Assembly: GCF_900109605.1 (NCBI RefSeq)
Contig: NZ_FOAM01000002.1
Span: 248,001-312,000, forward strand
Origin: Xaviernesmea oryzae
GTDB taxonomy: Bacteria; Pseudomonadota; Alphaproteobacteria; Rhizobiales; Rhizobiaceae
DNA length: 64,000 nt
Direction: 5' to 3'
The notes beneath the pieces are model-generated. The model was given only the letters and a program-made list of their open reading frames with translations. It was not told the origin of the DNA and did no database searches. Of the stretch, positions 18,800 to 27,362 are shown in pieces. The first letter of the stretch is position 1, and the number at the start of each line of letters is the position of its first letter. The position numbers and the translations under genes are program-made.

Positions 18800-19543
18800 T
18801 TATGCGCCTGCCTGCTCCGCTTTGCCAAAGCGGATGCGAAATCTCCGGTTTTCCTTGCCCTTCTTTTCGATGCGGGCAATGTGGATCTCGCCCACCTCCT
18901 GGGTTTCGGAGACATGCGTGCCGCCGCAGGGCTGGCTGTCGATGGACGCATCCTCGCCGATCACCACCAGGCTCACGCGGCCAAGTCCCATGGGCGGGCG
19001 GACATTCTTGCTTTTCACGATCCCCGGATTGGCCGCCAGGTCGGCATCGGTGATCCAGCGGAGGCTCACGGGATGGTTCTCGCGCACGAGGCGCATCAGA
19101 TCCGCGGTCACGGCATGCCTGTCGATCGCTTCGCTCATGTCGAAATCGACCCGGCTTTCGTCCTCACCCACGGCGGCGCCGGTGATCGGGAACGGGCAGA
19201 CGACGGACAGGAGATGACAGGCCGTGTGCATGCGCATCAGCCGGTAGCGGCGCGGCCAGTCGATATGCGCGGTGATGATTTCGCCGACACTCAACGCCGG
19301 GGCGCCCTCGGCCGGGCGGTGAAGGATGATATCTTTCGTCGCGCCATGCCGTGTCTCGACGATCTCGACACGGCTGCCATCGGTCCGCTCAAAAAAGCCG
19401 ATATCGCCCGGCTGGCCGCCAGAGGTCGCATAAAAGCAGGTCTGGTCAAGCAGGAGCGACCCGTCTTCCGCCACGTCGATTACTTTGGCCTCCACGGTCG
19501 AGAGGTAGAAGTCGTCGCGGAAGAGAGGCTGCGTGGTGGGCAT
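18800..19543 (-). CDS. Alanyl-tRNA editing protein AlaX
   Basis: A 247-residue free-standing editing factor that hydrolyses mischarged Ser- or Gly-tRNA(Ala). Both zinc-ligand motifs are present: HTACH (near residue 105) and CGGTH (near 205), along with the TSGGQPGD segment of the AlaRS editing domain. The start at 19543 (MPTTQPLFRDDFYL) matches family N-termini; an upstream ATG at 19567 would overlap the cysteine synthase stop by 11 nt. It lies directly after cysteine synthase. Confidence 0.9.
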   Translation of the reverse strand: MPTTQPLFRDDFYLSTVEAKVIDVAEDGSLLLDQTCFYATSGGQPGDIGFFERTDGSRVEIVETRHGATKDIILHRPAEGAPALSVGEIITAHIDWPRRYRLMRMHTACHLLSVVCPFPITGAAVGEDESRVDFDMSEAIDRHAVTADLMRLVRENHPVSLRWITDADLAANPGIVKSKNVRPPMGLGRVSLVVIGEDASIDSQPCGGTHVSETQEVGEIHIARIEKKGKENRRFRIRFGKAEQAGA

Positions 19544-19556
19544 GATGATCGATCGC

Positions 19557-20597
19557 TTATCCGGCATTCTCGTAAGGAATGGAGACTTCCTTCACATTCG
19601 TCAACCAGCCAGGCACCGGAAGGCCTTTGCTTTTCAGGAATGCAGGATTGAACAGCTTGGACTGGTAGCGATTGCCGTAGTCGCACAGGATGGTCACGAT
19701 CGTATGGCCGGGGCCGAGATCGCGCGCTAGGCGGATCGCACCGGCGATGTTGATGCCCGACGAGCCGCCCAGGCAAAGGCCTTCCTGTTCCACCAGGTCG
19801 AAGACCAGCGGCAGCGCCTCGGCATCGGTGATCTGATAGGAAAAGTCCGGCGTGAAGCCTTCGAGATTGGCGGTGATCCGGCCTTGGCCGATGCCTTCCG
19901 TGATCGAGGAGCCCGAGGATGTGAGCTCACCGCTGGTATAAAAAGAAAAGAGCGAGGCGCCCTCCGGATCGGCAAGGCCGATCTTGATATTGGGATTGAA
20001 GCCGCACAACCCCTCTGCCACGCCAGCCAGCGTGCCGCCCGAGCCGACCGCACAGATGAAGCCGTCGACCTTGCCGTCCGTGTCCCGCCAGATTTCGGGC
20101 GCAGTGGTTTCGACATGTGCCTGACGGTTGGCGACATTGTCGAACTGGTTGGCCCAGATGGCCCCGTTCGGTTCGCTCTTGGCAAGCTCCGCCGCCAGCC
20201 GACCCGACAGTTTCACGTAATTATTGGGGTTCTTATAGGGAACTGCCGGCACCTCGACCAGTTCGGCCCCGAGGAGCTTCAGGGCGTCCTTCTTTTCCTG
20301 GCTTTGCGTCTCGGGAATGACGATCACTGTCCGGTAGCCCAGCGCCTGGGCAACCAGAGCGAGGCCGATCCCGGTATTGCCGGCCGTTCCCTCGACGATG
20401 ACGCCGCCAGGCCGGAGGCTTCCCTCCCGCTCTGCGGCGCGGATGATGGAGAGCGCCGCGCGGTCCTTGACGGACTGTCCTGGATTGAGAAATTCGGCCT
20501 TGCCGAGAATGTTGCAGCCGGTTGCCTCGGATGCGCCCTTCAGCCGGATCAAAGGCGTGTTGCCGATGGCGTCGAGAACGGAAGCGAGAACAGGCAT
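19557..20597 (-). CDS. cysK: Cysteine synthase A (O-acetylserine sulfhydrylase)
   Basis: A 346-residue PLP enzyme converting O-acetylserine and sulfide to cysteine. The PLP lysine is in NPGQSVKDRAAL (near residue 44), EGTAGNTGIGLA follows, and the phosphate loop is VGSGGTLAG. The Gln in NPGQSVKDR replaces the Gly usual in CysK, as in a known subgroup of the family. The ATG at 20597 matches the normal family N-terminus (MPVLASVLDAIGNTPLIRL). It heads the leftward group with alaX and sseA and diverges from the ChrR-like gene. Confidence 0.92.
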   Translation of the reverse strand: MPVLASVLDAIGNTPLIRLKGASEATGCNILGKAEFLNPGQSVKDRAALSIIRAAEREGSLRPGGVIVEGTAGNTGIGLALVAQALGYRTVIVIPETQSQEKKDALKLLGAELVEVPAVPYKNPNNYVKLSGRLAAELAKSEPNGAIWANQFDNVANRQAHVETTAPEIWRDTDGKVDGFICAVGSGGTLAGVAEGLCGFNPNIKIGLADPEGASLFSFYTSGELTSSGSSITEGIGQGRITANLEGFTPDFSYQITDAEALPLVFDLVEQEGLCLGGSSGINIAGAIRLARDLGPGHTIVTILCDYGNRYQSKLFNPAFLKSKGLPVPGWLTNVKEVSIPYENAG

Positions 20598-20864
20598 GGC
20601 GATGAACCTTTGCAAAGATCGGATGAGTGGCCAGAGAGGCCGAAGATAGGCAGCACACATACGCATGCAAGCACGGTATCTGGCCTCTGCTCCCTGATGT
20701 CTCGCGCCGGTGTTGCGCTTTCAAGGAAATTTCTACCTGCGAAACGGGAAGAAAGGTAAAAATCCACCGCAACGATCCCCAAAAAACCTGGGTGATCCAC
20801 TGATTGACCCATTGCGTAGGAGAACGATAATTTCTTCAAGGGGCATGATGCAGGTCTTGGAAAA
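20598..20864. other. Divergent intergenic region between cysK and the ChrR-like gene
   Basis: About 270 bp holding the cysK leader on the left and the sigma-E-like promoter at 20793-20821 on the right. No remnant of a sigma-factor gene was found in any frame. Confidence 0.6.
20793..20821 (+). promoter_or_regulatory. Sigma-E (ECF)-like promoter of the ChrR-like gene
   Basis: TGATCC (20793-20798), 17 bp, then GTAGGA (20816-20821). The same TGATCC-N17-GTA layout recurs at the photolyase and transporter genes of this cluster and matches the TGATCC-type promoter of Rhodobacter sigma-E. The gene's ATG follows 43 bp after the -10. Confidence 0.65.
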
Positions 20865-21515
20865 ATGAAGGGTGTTCAACTGGACACGGTCGATGCCTTG
20901 ATGGCGCAATATGCCGCTGGCATGCTGCCGGAGCCCGTGCACGTCCTCGTGTCGGCGCATCTGGAACTGCGTCCGCAGCAGCGGCGAAAGGTGGCGGCGT
21001 TCGAAGCGATCGGCGGCGACATGATCGAGACCGCCGCACCGGTGGCGCTGAACGACGCTGATGCCGCGCTTGCCCGCATCTTCGCGAGCCAGACTCAGCC
21101 GCATTGCGAGCCCGCACCGGCTATGATGTCCGATGATCCGCTGTTTCCGGCCGTGCTGCGCGATTTTGTCGGCTTCGGCTCGAAGGAGGTTCCCTGGCGA
21201 CGCAAGCTGCCGGGCTTCAAGGAGCATATGATCGGCAAGATCGATGGGTGCGAGGTCAGCCTGTTCTGGATTCGGCCGGGACGCACCATTCCTGCGCATA
21301 CGCATGACGGCCTGGAGATTTCTCTTGTGCTGGGCGGGGCTTTCCATGACGGACGCGGCCGTTTCGAGCGCGGCGATATCTCGGTGGCTGACGACAGTGT
21401 CGATCATCGTCCGATCGCGGAAAATGATGCGCCCTGCATCGGTATGGCGATTGTCGATGCGCCCTTGCGGTTTACCGGCCCCTTGCGTCAATTCCTCGGC
21501 GATCTGATCGGATAG
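20865..21515 (+). CDS. ChrR-like cupin protein with degenerate anti-sigma domain
   Basis: A 216-residue homologue of ChrR, the zinc anti-sigma factor that releases sigma-E on singlet oxygen. The C-terminal cupin keeps all four metal ligands in the ChrR spacing (H145, H147, E151, H181). The N-terminal anti-sigma domain aligns (VDALMAQYAAGML, then SAHLELRPQQRR), but of the ligands His6, His31, Cys35 and Cys38 known in Rhodobacter ChrR only H32 remains; the others are D7, R36 and Q39. No sigma gene is adjacent. It may be an orphan sensor or a diverged regulator. An SDR gene follows 49 bp downstream. Confidence 0.8.
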   Translation: MKGVQLDTVDALMAQYAAGMLPEPVHVLVSAHLELRPQQRRKVAAFEAIGGDMIETAAPVALNDADAALARIFASQTQPHCEPAPAMMSDDPLFPAVLRDFVGFGSKEVPWRRKLPGFKEHMIGKIDGCEVSLFWIRPGRTIPAHTHDGLEISLVLGGAFHDGRGRFERGDISVADDSVDHRPIAENDAPCIGMAIVDAPLRFTGPLRQFLGDLIG

Positions 21516-21564
21516 GCTCATGCCTGCGTATCGTCCTGCATGGAAGCAGGAAGGAGCGCCAGAT

Positions 21565-22368
21565 ATGACCGATTTCACCGCCCGCCCCGAGAATGGCTGC
21601 GCCTGGGTCACCGGCGCCAGCTCTGGCATCGGCCGCGCGGTCGCGCTCAAGCTCTCGCATGCTGGATTCTCCGTTGCCGCCACGGCGCGCGACGAGGAGA
21701 AGCTGGGTTCGCTTGTCGCCGAAGGTGCCGGGCGCATTCATGCTTTTGCCGGGGATGTCACCAACGCCGAGGACATGACGAAGATGGTGGAGGCGATCAG
21801 TGTTCGGCTCGGGCCGCCGGCGCTGGCTGTGCTCAATGCCGGCGTGTTCATTCCCGTCCATGGCGAACGCTTGAGCCAGGAGGATTTCGACAAGACCTTC
21901 GCCGTTAATTTGAATGGCACTGTCTATTGCCTGGTGCCGGCTGTTGCCGCCATGAAGCAGGCCGGACGCGGGCAGATCGCGATCGTCTCCTCCGTTACCG
22001 GCTATGGCGGCCTGCCGACCAGCGCCGCCTATGGCGCCACAAAGGCGGCGTTGATCAATATGGCCGAGAGCTTGCGCTTCGATCTCGACAAGCTCGGCAT
22101 CCGCATGCAGGTCATCAATCCCGGTTTCGTCGATACGCCGGCCACCAAGCAGAACGAATTTCCAATGCCCGCTCTTGTCACGCCGGAGGTGGCGGCACAG
22201 GAAATCGTCGAGGGTCTTGGCCGAGGCGGCTTCGAGATCACCTTTCCGCGTCGGTTCACCTACGGGCTGAAGGTCGCCCAGTTGCTGCCCTATGGCCTTT
22301 ATTTCGCGCTCATCAATCGCGTGACCGGATGGAAGAAGCGGCCGCTGAAACAGGCGGACGACGTTTGA
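21565..22368 (+). CDS. Short-chain dehydrogenase/reductase
   Basis: A 267-residue SDR. Seen: the NAD(P) loop TGASSGIGRA (near residue 15), the LNAG motif, the catalytic serine in IVSSVTGYGG and the YGATK catalytic pair. The C-terminal ~35 residues are hydrophobic then basic (LLPYGLYFALINRV, GWKKRPLK), suggesting membrane association and a lipid-like substrate. The start at 21565 has AGGAAGGAG 8 nt upstream. It is cotranscribed with the ChrR-like gene. SDR genes also occur in sigma-E/ChrR regulons of Rhodobacter. Confidence 0.87.
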   Translation: MTDFTARPENGCAWVTGASSGIGRAVALKLSHAGFSVAATARDEEKLGSLVAEGAGRIHAFAGDVTNAEDMTKMVEAISVRLGPPALAVLNAGVFIPVHGERLSQEDFDKTFAVNLNGTVYCLVPAVAAMKQAGRGQIAIVSSVTGYGGLPTSAAYGATKAALINMAESLRFDLDKLGIRMQVINPGFVDTPATKQNEFPMPALVTPEVAAQEIVEGLGRGGFEITFPRRFTYGLKVAQLLPYGLYFALINRVTGWKKRPLKQADDV

Positions 22369-22434
22369 CACCCGGACGTTGCGTAGCAAAGCGGGTCGGC
22401 GGCTTCCCCGTCCTTCCCGCGCTCGATGTCTGTT

Positions 22435-23763
22435 TCAGAGACGGGGCGGGCGCCTGTTGACCAAGCGGTCGTGGGCTGCCTCATCAAGCGGAAAGCGCCA
22501 CATCAGCGCGATCGCCAGAAGCTTCAGCGCGACCGGAACCCAAGCATAAAGCGCGGCGAGTGCGAACAGCGCTTCAGGCGTATTGCCATTGCCACGCGTG
22601 GGGTCGAACCCGAAAAGACCGAGCAGGGGAAAGGTGAGGGCCGCACCGGCCGCCAGAGACAGCTTGGTCGCCAAGCCCCAGGCGGCGAAGTAGAGCCCTG
22701 CCCGTCCGGGGCCTGCACCGTCCGCATCGATGACATCGGCCTGGATGGCCGGCGGAAGCGCAAGATCGAAGCCAAGCAGCAGCCCCGTAATGAGACAGAT
22801 CAGCCCGAAGCCGATGACGGCACCTTCCGGCAAAAGCGGCGCCAAGGCAAAGATCGCGCAGGCCAGCAGCATGCCGCAGCACCAGGCCCGGTGCTTGCCC
22901 AGATGCCGCGCCGCAAAGGTTGCCAAGGGAACGCCCGCCATGGCCGAGAGGAAATAGAAGAAGAGCAGCGGCCCGCGCAGGCTCTCCAGATCAAGGCGGG
23001 CCGAGACGAAGAGCAGGAAGAGCGTGGCGGGAATGCCATTGGCCAGACCATTGACGAAATAGGCCAGGATCAGCCGCCGAAACGGCCGGTTCTCCGTGAG
23101 CAGGCGCATGCCTTCGGCGGGTGAAACCAGCCCTTGCTCGGGCACCGGTGGCTCCGGCACGGCCCGGGCAGCCACAAGCCCCGTCACCAGAAGCAGGCCG
23201 GCCGTGAGCAGCCCCAAAAGGGCAAGGCCGGACAAGCCACTGCGGTCGAAGCCGATGGCAAAGGGTAGGGCAATGGCGATCAGTGTGCCGACCACGGTGA
23301 TGCTTTCGCGCCAGGCCGCAAGCCGCGTGCGTCCGTGATAATCGCCAACGAGTTCAGCACCCCAGGCCGAGTAGGGAACCTGCACCAGCGTGAAGCCGAC
23401 CGATACCAACCCGCCCCAAAGGCCGAGCCAACCGAGGCCGGCATGTGCAGGCGGCCAGTAAAGCATGACGGCGGCCAAGGCTGCAACAGGCAGACCAGTA
23501 AGGAAAAGCCCGCGCCGGCGGCCGACGCGCGGGCGGATCCGGTCGGCGATAAGACCGACAACCGGATCGCTCACCGCGTCCACCAGACGGATCATCAATA
23601 CCACCCATCCGACAGCCGCGACCGGCAGACCGATGGTCTCGACATAATAGGTGGGGACCAGCGCATAGAGCGGCAGGCCGAGCGCAGCGAGCGGAGCCGC
23701 AGGCAGCGCGTACAGGATCAGGGACCTTAATCCCAATGGGCGTTTTTCCGGCGATGGGCTCAT
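22435..23763 (-). CDS. GPH/MelB-type MFS transporter
   Basis: A 442-residue, roughly 12-helix carrier of the glycoside-pentoside-hexuronide:cation symporter type. Seen: DAVSDPVVGLIADRIRPRVGRRR in the first loop and VQVPYSAWGAELVGDYHGRTRL in the 4-5 region, both typical. The substrate is unknown; similar transporters belong to sigma-E regulons, where a lipid-related role is suspected. The start ATG (23763) has no ribosome-binding site and lies 5 bases after the -10 of a sigma-E-like promoter. It can also be read from the upstream operon, 95 bp away. Confidence 0.85.
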   Translation of the reverse strand: MSPSPEKRPLGLRSLILYALPAAPLAALGLPLYALVPTYYVETIGLPVAAVGWVVLMIRLVDAVSDPVVGLIADRIRPRVGRRRGLFLTGLPVAALAAVMLYWPPAHAGLGWLGLWGGLVSVGFTLVQVPYSAWGAELVGDYHGRTRLAAWRESITVVGTLIAIALPFAIGFDRSGLSGLALLGLLTAGLLLVTGLVAARAVPEPPVPEQGLVSPAEGMRLLTENRPFRRLILAYFVNGLANGIPATLFLLFVSARLDLESLRGPLLFFYFLSAMAGVPLATFAARHLGKHRAWCCGMLLACAIFALAPLLPEGAVIGFGLICLITGLLLGFDLALPPAIQADVIDADGAGPGRAGLYFAAWGLATKLSLAAGAALTFPLLGLFGFDPTRGNGNTPEALFALAALYAWVPVALKLLAIALMWRFPLDEAAHDRLVNRRPPRL

Positions 23764-23768
23764 CACGC

Positions 23769-23797
23769 GTTTACGCGCGATATCGCAGCGCGGATCA
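23769..23797 (-). promoter_or_regulatory. Sigma-E (ECF)-like promoter of the GPH transporter
   Basis: On the minus strand TGATCC (23797-23792), 17 bp, then GTAAAC (23774-23769). The predicted transcription start falls on or next to the ATG at 23763, so the message would be leaderless. Confidence 0.65.
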
Positions 23798-23858
23798 GAT
23801 GCGCCAACCCAGACTTTGTTGCTAGATTAGATCAGAAAAACTCTTCAAGGCTTTCATA

Positions 23859-25112
23859 TCACTCGTAAATGACCTGTCGCACATCGATGTTGCGCGCGCG
23901 GAAACCGGCCTCGCAATAATACAGATAGAACTCCCACAACCGCTTGAAGCGCGTGTCGAAGCCAAGCGGCTCGATCTGGTCCCAGACGGCGCGGAAGCGC
24001 TCGCGCCATTCGGCCAGGGTTCGCGCATAGTCCCAGCCGAAACCCATGTCGCCGACCATACTCAAGCCGGCGCCCTGTGCCACGTCCACAAGATGCTCGC
24101 GCGTCGGCAGCATGCCACCCGGGAAGACATATTTCTGGATGAAGTCCGGATTTGCGCGGTACTCGCGATAGCTTTCCGGCTTGATGGTGATGACCTGGAT
24201 GCCGGCGCGCCCGCCTGGCTTCAGGCATTTGCTCAGCTGGCTGAAATAGGCGGGCCAATATTTCTCGCCAACCGCCTCGAACATTTCGATGGAGACGATC
24301 TTGTCATAGACACCGGTCTCGTCGCGATAGTCCTGAAACTTCAGCGAGACCTTGTCGGTAAGGCCGGCTTTTTCCATGCGCGCCTGCGCGAAGGCCAGTT
24401 GCTCGCGGCTGATCGTCAGCCCGGTCACCTTGCAACCGATTTCGCCGGCGGCATATTCGGCAAAGCCACCCCAGCCGCAGCCGATCTCCAGCACATGATC
24501 GCCCGGACCAATCCCTGCAGCCTCGGCCAACGCCTTGTATTTTTCGCGCTGGGCGGACTGCAGGTCCGTGGCGCCGGTTGCGTAAAGCGCCGAGGAATAG
24601 GTCATCGAGGGATCGAGCCACAGGCTGTAGAAGCTGTTGCCCAGATCGTAATGGGCCGAAATATTTCGCCTGGAGCCGGATTTCGTATTGCGGTTCATCC
24701 AGTGCCGCAGCTTCTCGATCAGGCGCAGCATGCCACGCGCTCCATTGGGGAAATGCCGCCCGACTTCGGCATTCACCAGAAAGAGTTCGAGAAAGGCGCC
24801 GACATCGGGACTATCCCAATCGCCGTCCATATAGGTCTCGGCCACAGCGATCGTTCCACCCGTCAGCGCGCGCTGCGGCAGGTTCCAGTTGTGGAGTCGA
24901 ACCTCCGCGGCCGGTCCCGGCGTCCGCCCGTTGATCATCACCGCGCGGCCGTCGGGCAGCGTCAGGGTCAGCGAGCCGGCCTGCATGTGGATCAGCCCGC
25001 GCAAAACCATCTGCGCACGAGCAGGAAGACCCCGGACGAACCGGGCGATATTCTCAGGCGAAAGACGCTCGGTCTTTTCGCGCGAGTCATGATACGCGTC
25101 TGTTACAGTCAT
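23859..25112 (-). CDS. Cyclopropane-fatty-acid synthase family methyltransferase
   Basis: A 417-residue SAM-dependent methyltransferase acting on unsaturated phospholipid acyl chains. The SAM loop is VLEIGCGWGGFAEYAA (near residue 188), with FQDYRDETGVYDKIVSIEMFEAVGEKYWP and IQVITI following, all typical of Cfa. The N-terminal ~100 residues form the lipid-binding domain of the family. Members in photooxidative-stress clusters can be cyclopropane synthases or methylases in furan-fatty-acid synthesis; the sequence alone does not decide. The ATG at 25112 lies 40 bp after the DUF1365 stop. Confidence 0.9.
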   Translation of the reverse strand: MTVTDAYHDSREKTERLSPENIARFVRGLPARAQMVLRGLIHMQAGSLTLTLPDGRAVMINGRTPGPAAEVRLHNWNLPQRALTGGTIAVAETYMDGDWDSPDVGAFLELFLVNAEVGRHFPNGARGMLRLIEKLRHWMNRNTKSGSRRNISAHYDLGNSFYSLWLDPSMTYSSALYATGATDLQSAQREKYKALAEAAGIGPGDHVLEIGCGWGGFAEYAAGEIGCKVTGLTISREQLAFAQARMEKAGLTDKVSLKFQDYRDETGVYDKIVSIEMFEAVGEKYWPAYFSQLSKCLKPGGRAGIQVITIKPESYREYRANPDFIQKYVFPGGMLPTREHLVDVAQGAGLSMVGDMGFGWDYARTLAEWRERFRAVWDQIEPLGFDTRFKRLWEFYLYYCEAGFRARNIDVRQVIYE

Positions 25113-25152
25113 GGACGAGCACCCTTCAGCAATCATTGCCTGCCGACACAAA

Positions 25153-26019
25153 TTAACCGCAATCCGGCGAACCGCCAACGGAGGCATGTCGAGAAATCTG
25201 CCTATCCCGCATCATTTCGCCGGACCAGACACTGGCGTCTTCGCGCGGTGCGGGGCGTTTATGAAATTTAATTCCCGACATCCAGATTTTCAAAGCCTGC
25301 CAATGGATTGCGGCGAGAACCTTAAGCGTCAGATGCGGAATATGCGCCAGTTGCGAAACAATCGTTCGGGCCGAAAGGTCCCGGCGAGACCCCGAAAATG
25401 TCGCGGCAAGGATGGGGCCATCCCCATCCGTCTCCAAAATCCGCCAGTGCAGCGACGCCTCGGGAAGCTTCATGCGAAAATGATAGATGCCTTCAGGGCC
25501 TAGAAACGGCGACACATGCATGCGCTTTTCGGCCATCTGCCGGATGCCGGCCTCGCTGACCTGACCATTCATGACAGGGCAGACATAGCTATGCCGGTCG
25601 CCGAAGGTGTTGCGCACCTCATAAACAAGCGCAAGCAGCGCGCCATCGGCCGCATAGGCGTAATAGACCGCGATCGGATTGAAGACCCAGCCCAGTATGC
25701 GTGGATAGCAGACGAGATCGACACGCGCGGCGCGTTCTGAGACGCCGGAGGACGTGAGCAGCGCATCGAAACGCGCCCTGAGATCCGGCCCGGCACTCGG
25801 CAGATGATCCGCCTCGTGGAACGCAAGGATGTTGAAGCGGTTGACCGAGAAAAGCCGCGTCAGCCTGTTTGCCTCGTCAAGCCGGTCGAGATCGATCGCC
25901 AGCGAAAACACACTGTAGGAAAAGCGCCGCGCCACCGGGCGCATGCGCTGGTGCATGACATCGCCGATATAGAGAACTGCCGGCGGCCCTGTTTCGCGTT
26001 CTGGCGACAGCGCGCTCAT
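25153..26019 (-). CDS. DUF1365 family protein
   Basis: A 288-residue protein of the DUF1365 family, recognised by IGDVMHQRMRPVARRFSYSVFSLAIDLD at the N-terminus, NPIAVYYAYAADGALLALVYEVRNTFGDRHSY in the middle and KRMHVSPFLGPEGIYHFR after it. DUF1365 genes are almost always coupled to a flavin oxidoreductase and a Cfa-like gene, as here, and are needed for modified-fatty-acid formation in some organisms; the chemistry is not proven. Its ATG overlaps the preceding stop as ATGA. Confidence 0.9.
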   Translation of the reverse strand: MSALSPERETGPPAVLYIGDVMHQRMRPVARRFSYSVFSLAIDLDRLDEANRLTRLFSVNRFNILAFHEADHLPSAGPDLRARFDALLTSSGVSERAARVDLVCYPRILGWVFNPIAVYYAYAADGALLALVYEVRNTFGDRHSYVCPVMNGQVSEAGIRQMAEKRMHVSPFLGPEGIYHFRMKLPEASLHWRILETDGDGPILAATFSGSRRDLSARTIVSQLAHIPHLTLKVLAAIHWQALKIWMSGIKFHKRPAPREDASVWSGEMMRDRQISRHASVGGSPDCG

Positions 26020-27362
26020 TCAGCGGCCTGAACCAGGCTGGAGGAGCGGCGCCAGGGCACGACGGCGCCCAGCGCTTCGGCGGCGGCCAGGCCAGACGAT
26101 AGACCGTCCTCGTGGAAGCCATATCCCGTCCAGGCGCCGGCAAAGTGGGTATGATGCTCGCCCTGGATCGTTTCCAGCCGCTTCTGCGCCGCCATCGAGG
26201 CCGCGCTGAATTGCGGATGGTCGTAGACATAATCGCCGAACACCAGCTTCGGATCCGGCTCACGCTCGGGATTGAGCGTGACGAAGAGCGGGCAGGCAGG
26301 ATCGATCGGCTGCAGATTGTTCATCCAGTAGCTCACCGCAACCCGGTGTGCGCCATCCGCGCCGCTGGAACGCAGATAGTTCCAGGAGGCCCAGACCTTT
26401 TCCCGGCGCGGCATCAGCGACGGATCACGATGCAGCACCACGCGGTTCGCCTGGTAGGGTACTGCCGAGAGGATCTCGCGCTCCGTCTCGGTCGGGTCTT
26501 CCAGCAGCGCCAGAGCCTGATCGCTATGGGTGGCGAAGATCACCTTGTCGAAATGCTGCGCATGGCCCTGTGCATCGGTGATGAGCACGCCCTGTTCGTC
26601 CCGGCGCACCGATCGTAGTCCAGCCGAGAGGCGGATGTGACCTTCGAGCGGCGCCAGAAGACGCTGAAGATAGGTACGGCTTCCGCCGATCACGGTGCGC
26701 CAGGGATGCGGCCTGGAATAGATCAGCCGATGATTTTCGAAGAAGCGGACGAAATGCCAGGCGGGAAACTCCATCATCCGGCTGGGCGCCGCCGACCAGA
26801 TCGCAGCGGCCATCGGGATCAGATAATTGTTGGTGAACCCGGGAGAAAAGCCTCGCCAATCCAGATATTCGCCGATCGACATGGCATCGAGCCGTCCAGC
26901 ACTGCGATCTGTCAGGCAGATGCGGTTGAAGCGCAGGATCTCCTTCAGCATCAAAAGAAAGGACGGACGCACCAGATTGCGCTTCTGCGCGAAGAGGCCC
27001 GAAATCGGCCCGCCCTTCCATTCCAAAGCGCCCTGATCGAGCGACAGCGAAAAACTCATGCTGGTCGGATGGGTCGCGACCTTGAGATGATCGAAAAGCG
27101 CGGTGAGGTTCGGGTAGTTCGCCTCGTTATAGACGATAAAACCGGTGTCGACGGCAATCTGGCGTCCGTCGTAATCGACATCTACCGTCGCGGTGTGACC
27201 GCCTGGCCTGCTGTCCTTCTCGAACAGCGTCACATCATGCACGCCGTTCAGCGCCCAGGCGGCAGAGCTTCCGGAAATGCCGGAGCCAATCACGGCCACG
27301 TTCAGGCGGCGGCCGAGAGGCTGTGCGGCGCGGCGGGCGGCGAGGGAGACAATCGCGTTCAT
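26016..27362 (-). CDS. NAD/FAD-dependent amine-oxidase-like oxidoreductase
   Basis: A 448-residue flavoprotein. The dinucleotide loop is VAVIGSGISGSSAAWAL (residues 23-39), followed by LFEKDSRPGGHTATVDV and VDTGFIVYNEANYPNL; the C-terminal FAD segment is HFAGAWTGYGFHEDGLSSG. This is the conserved partner of DUF1365 and Cfa genes, where a role in oxidising or desaturating membrane fatty acids is suspected. Both junctions (with photolyase upstream and DUF1365 downstream) are 4-bp ATGA overlaps, so translation is probably coupled. Confidence 0.88.
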   Translation of the reverse strand: MNAIVSLAARRAAQPLGRRLNVAVIGSGISGSSAAWALNGVHDVTLFEKDSRPGGHTATVDVDYDGRQIAVDTGFIVYNEANYPNLTALFDHLKVATHPTSMSFSLSLDQGALEWKGGPISGLFAQKRNLVRPSFLLMLKEILRFNRICLTDRSAGRLDAMSIGEYLDWRGFSPGFTNNYLIPMAAAIWSAAPSRMMEFPAWHFVRFFENHRLIYSRPHPWRTVIGGSRTYLQRLLAPLEGHIRLSAGLRSVRRDEQGVLITDAQGHAQHFDKVIFATHSDQALALLEDPTETEREILSAVPYQANRVVLHRDPSLMPRREKVWASWNYLRSSGADGAHRVAVSYWMNNLQPIDPACPLFVTLNPEREPDPKLVFGDYVYDHPQFSAASMAAQKRLETIQGEHHTHFAGAWTGYGFHEDGLSSGLAAAEALGAVVPWRRSSSLVQAAE

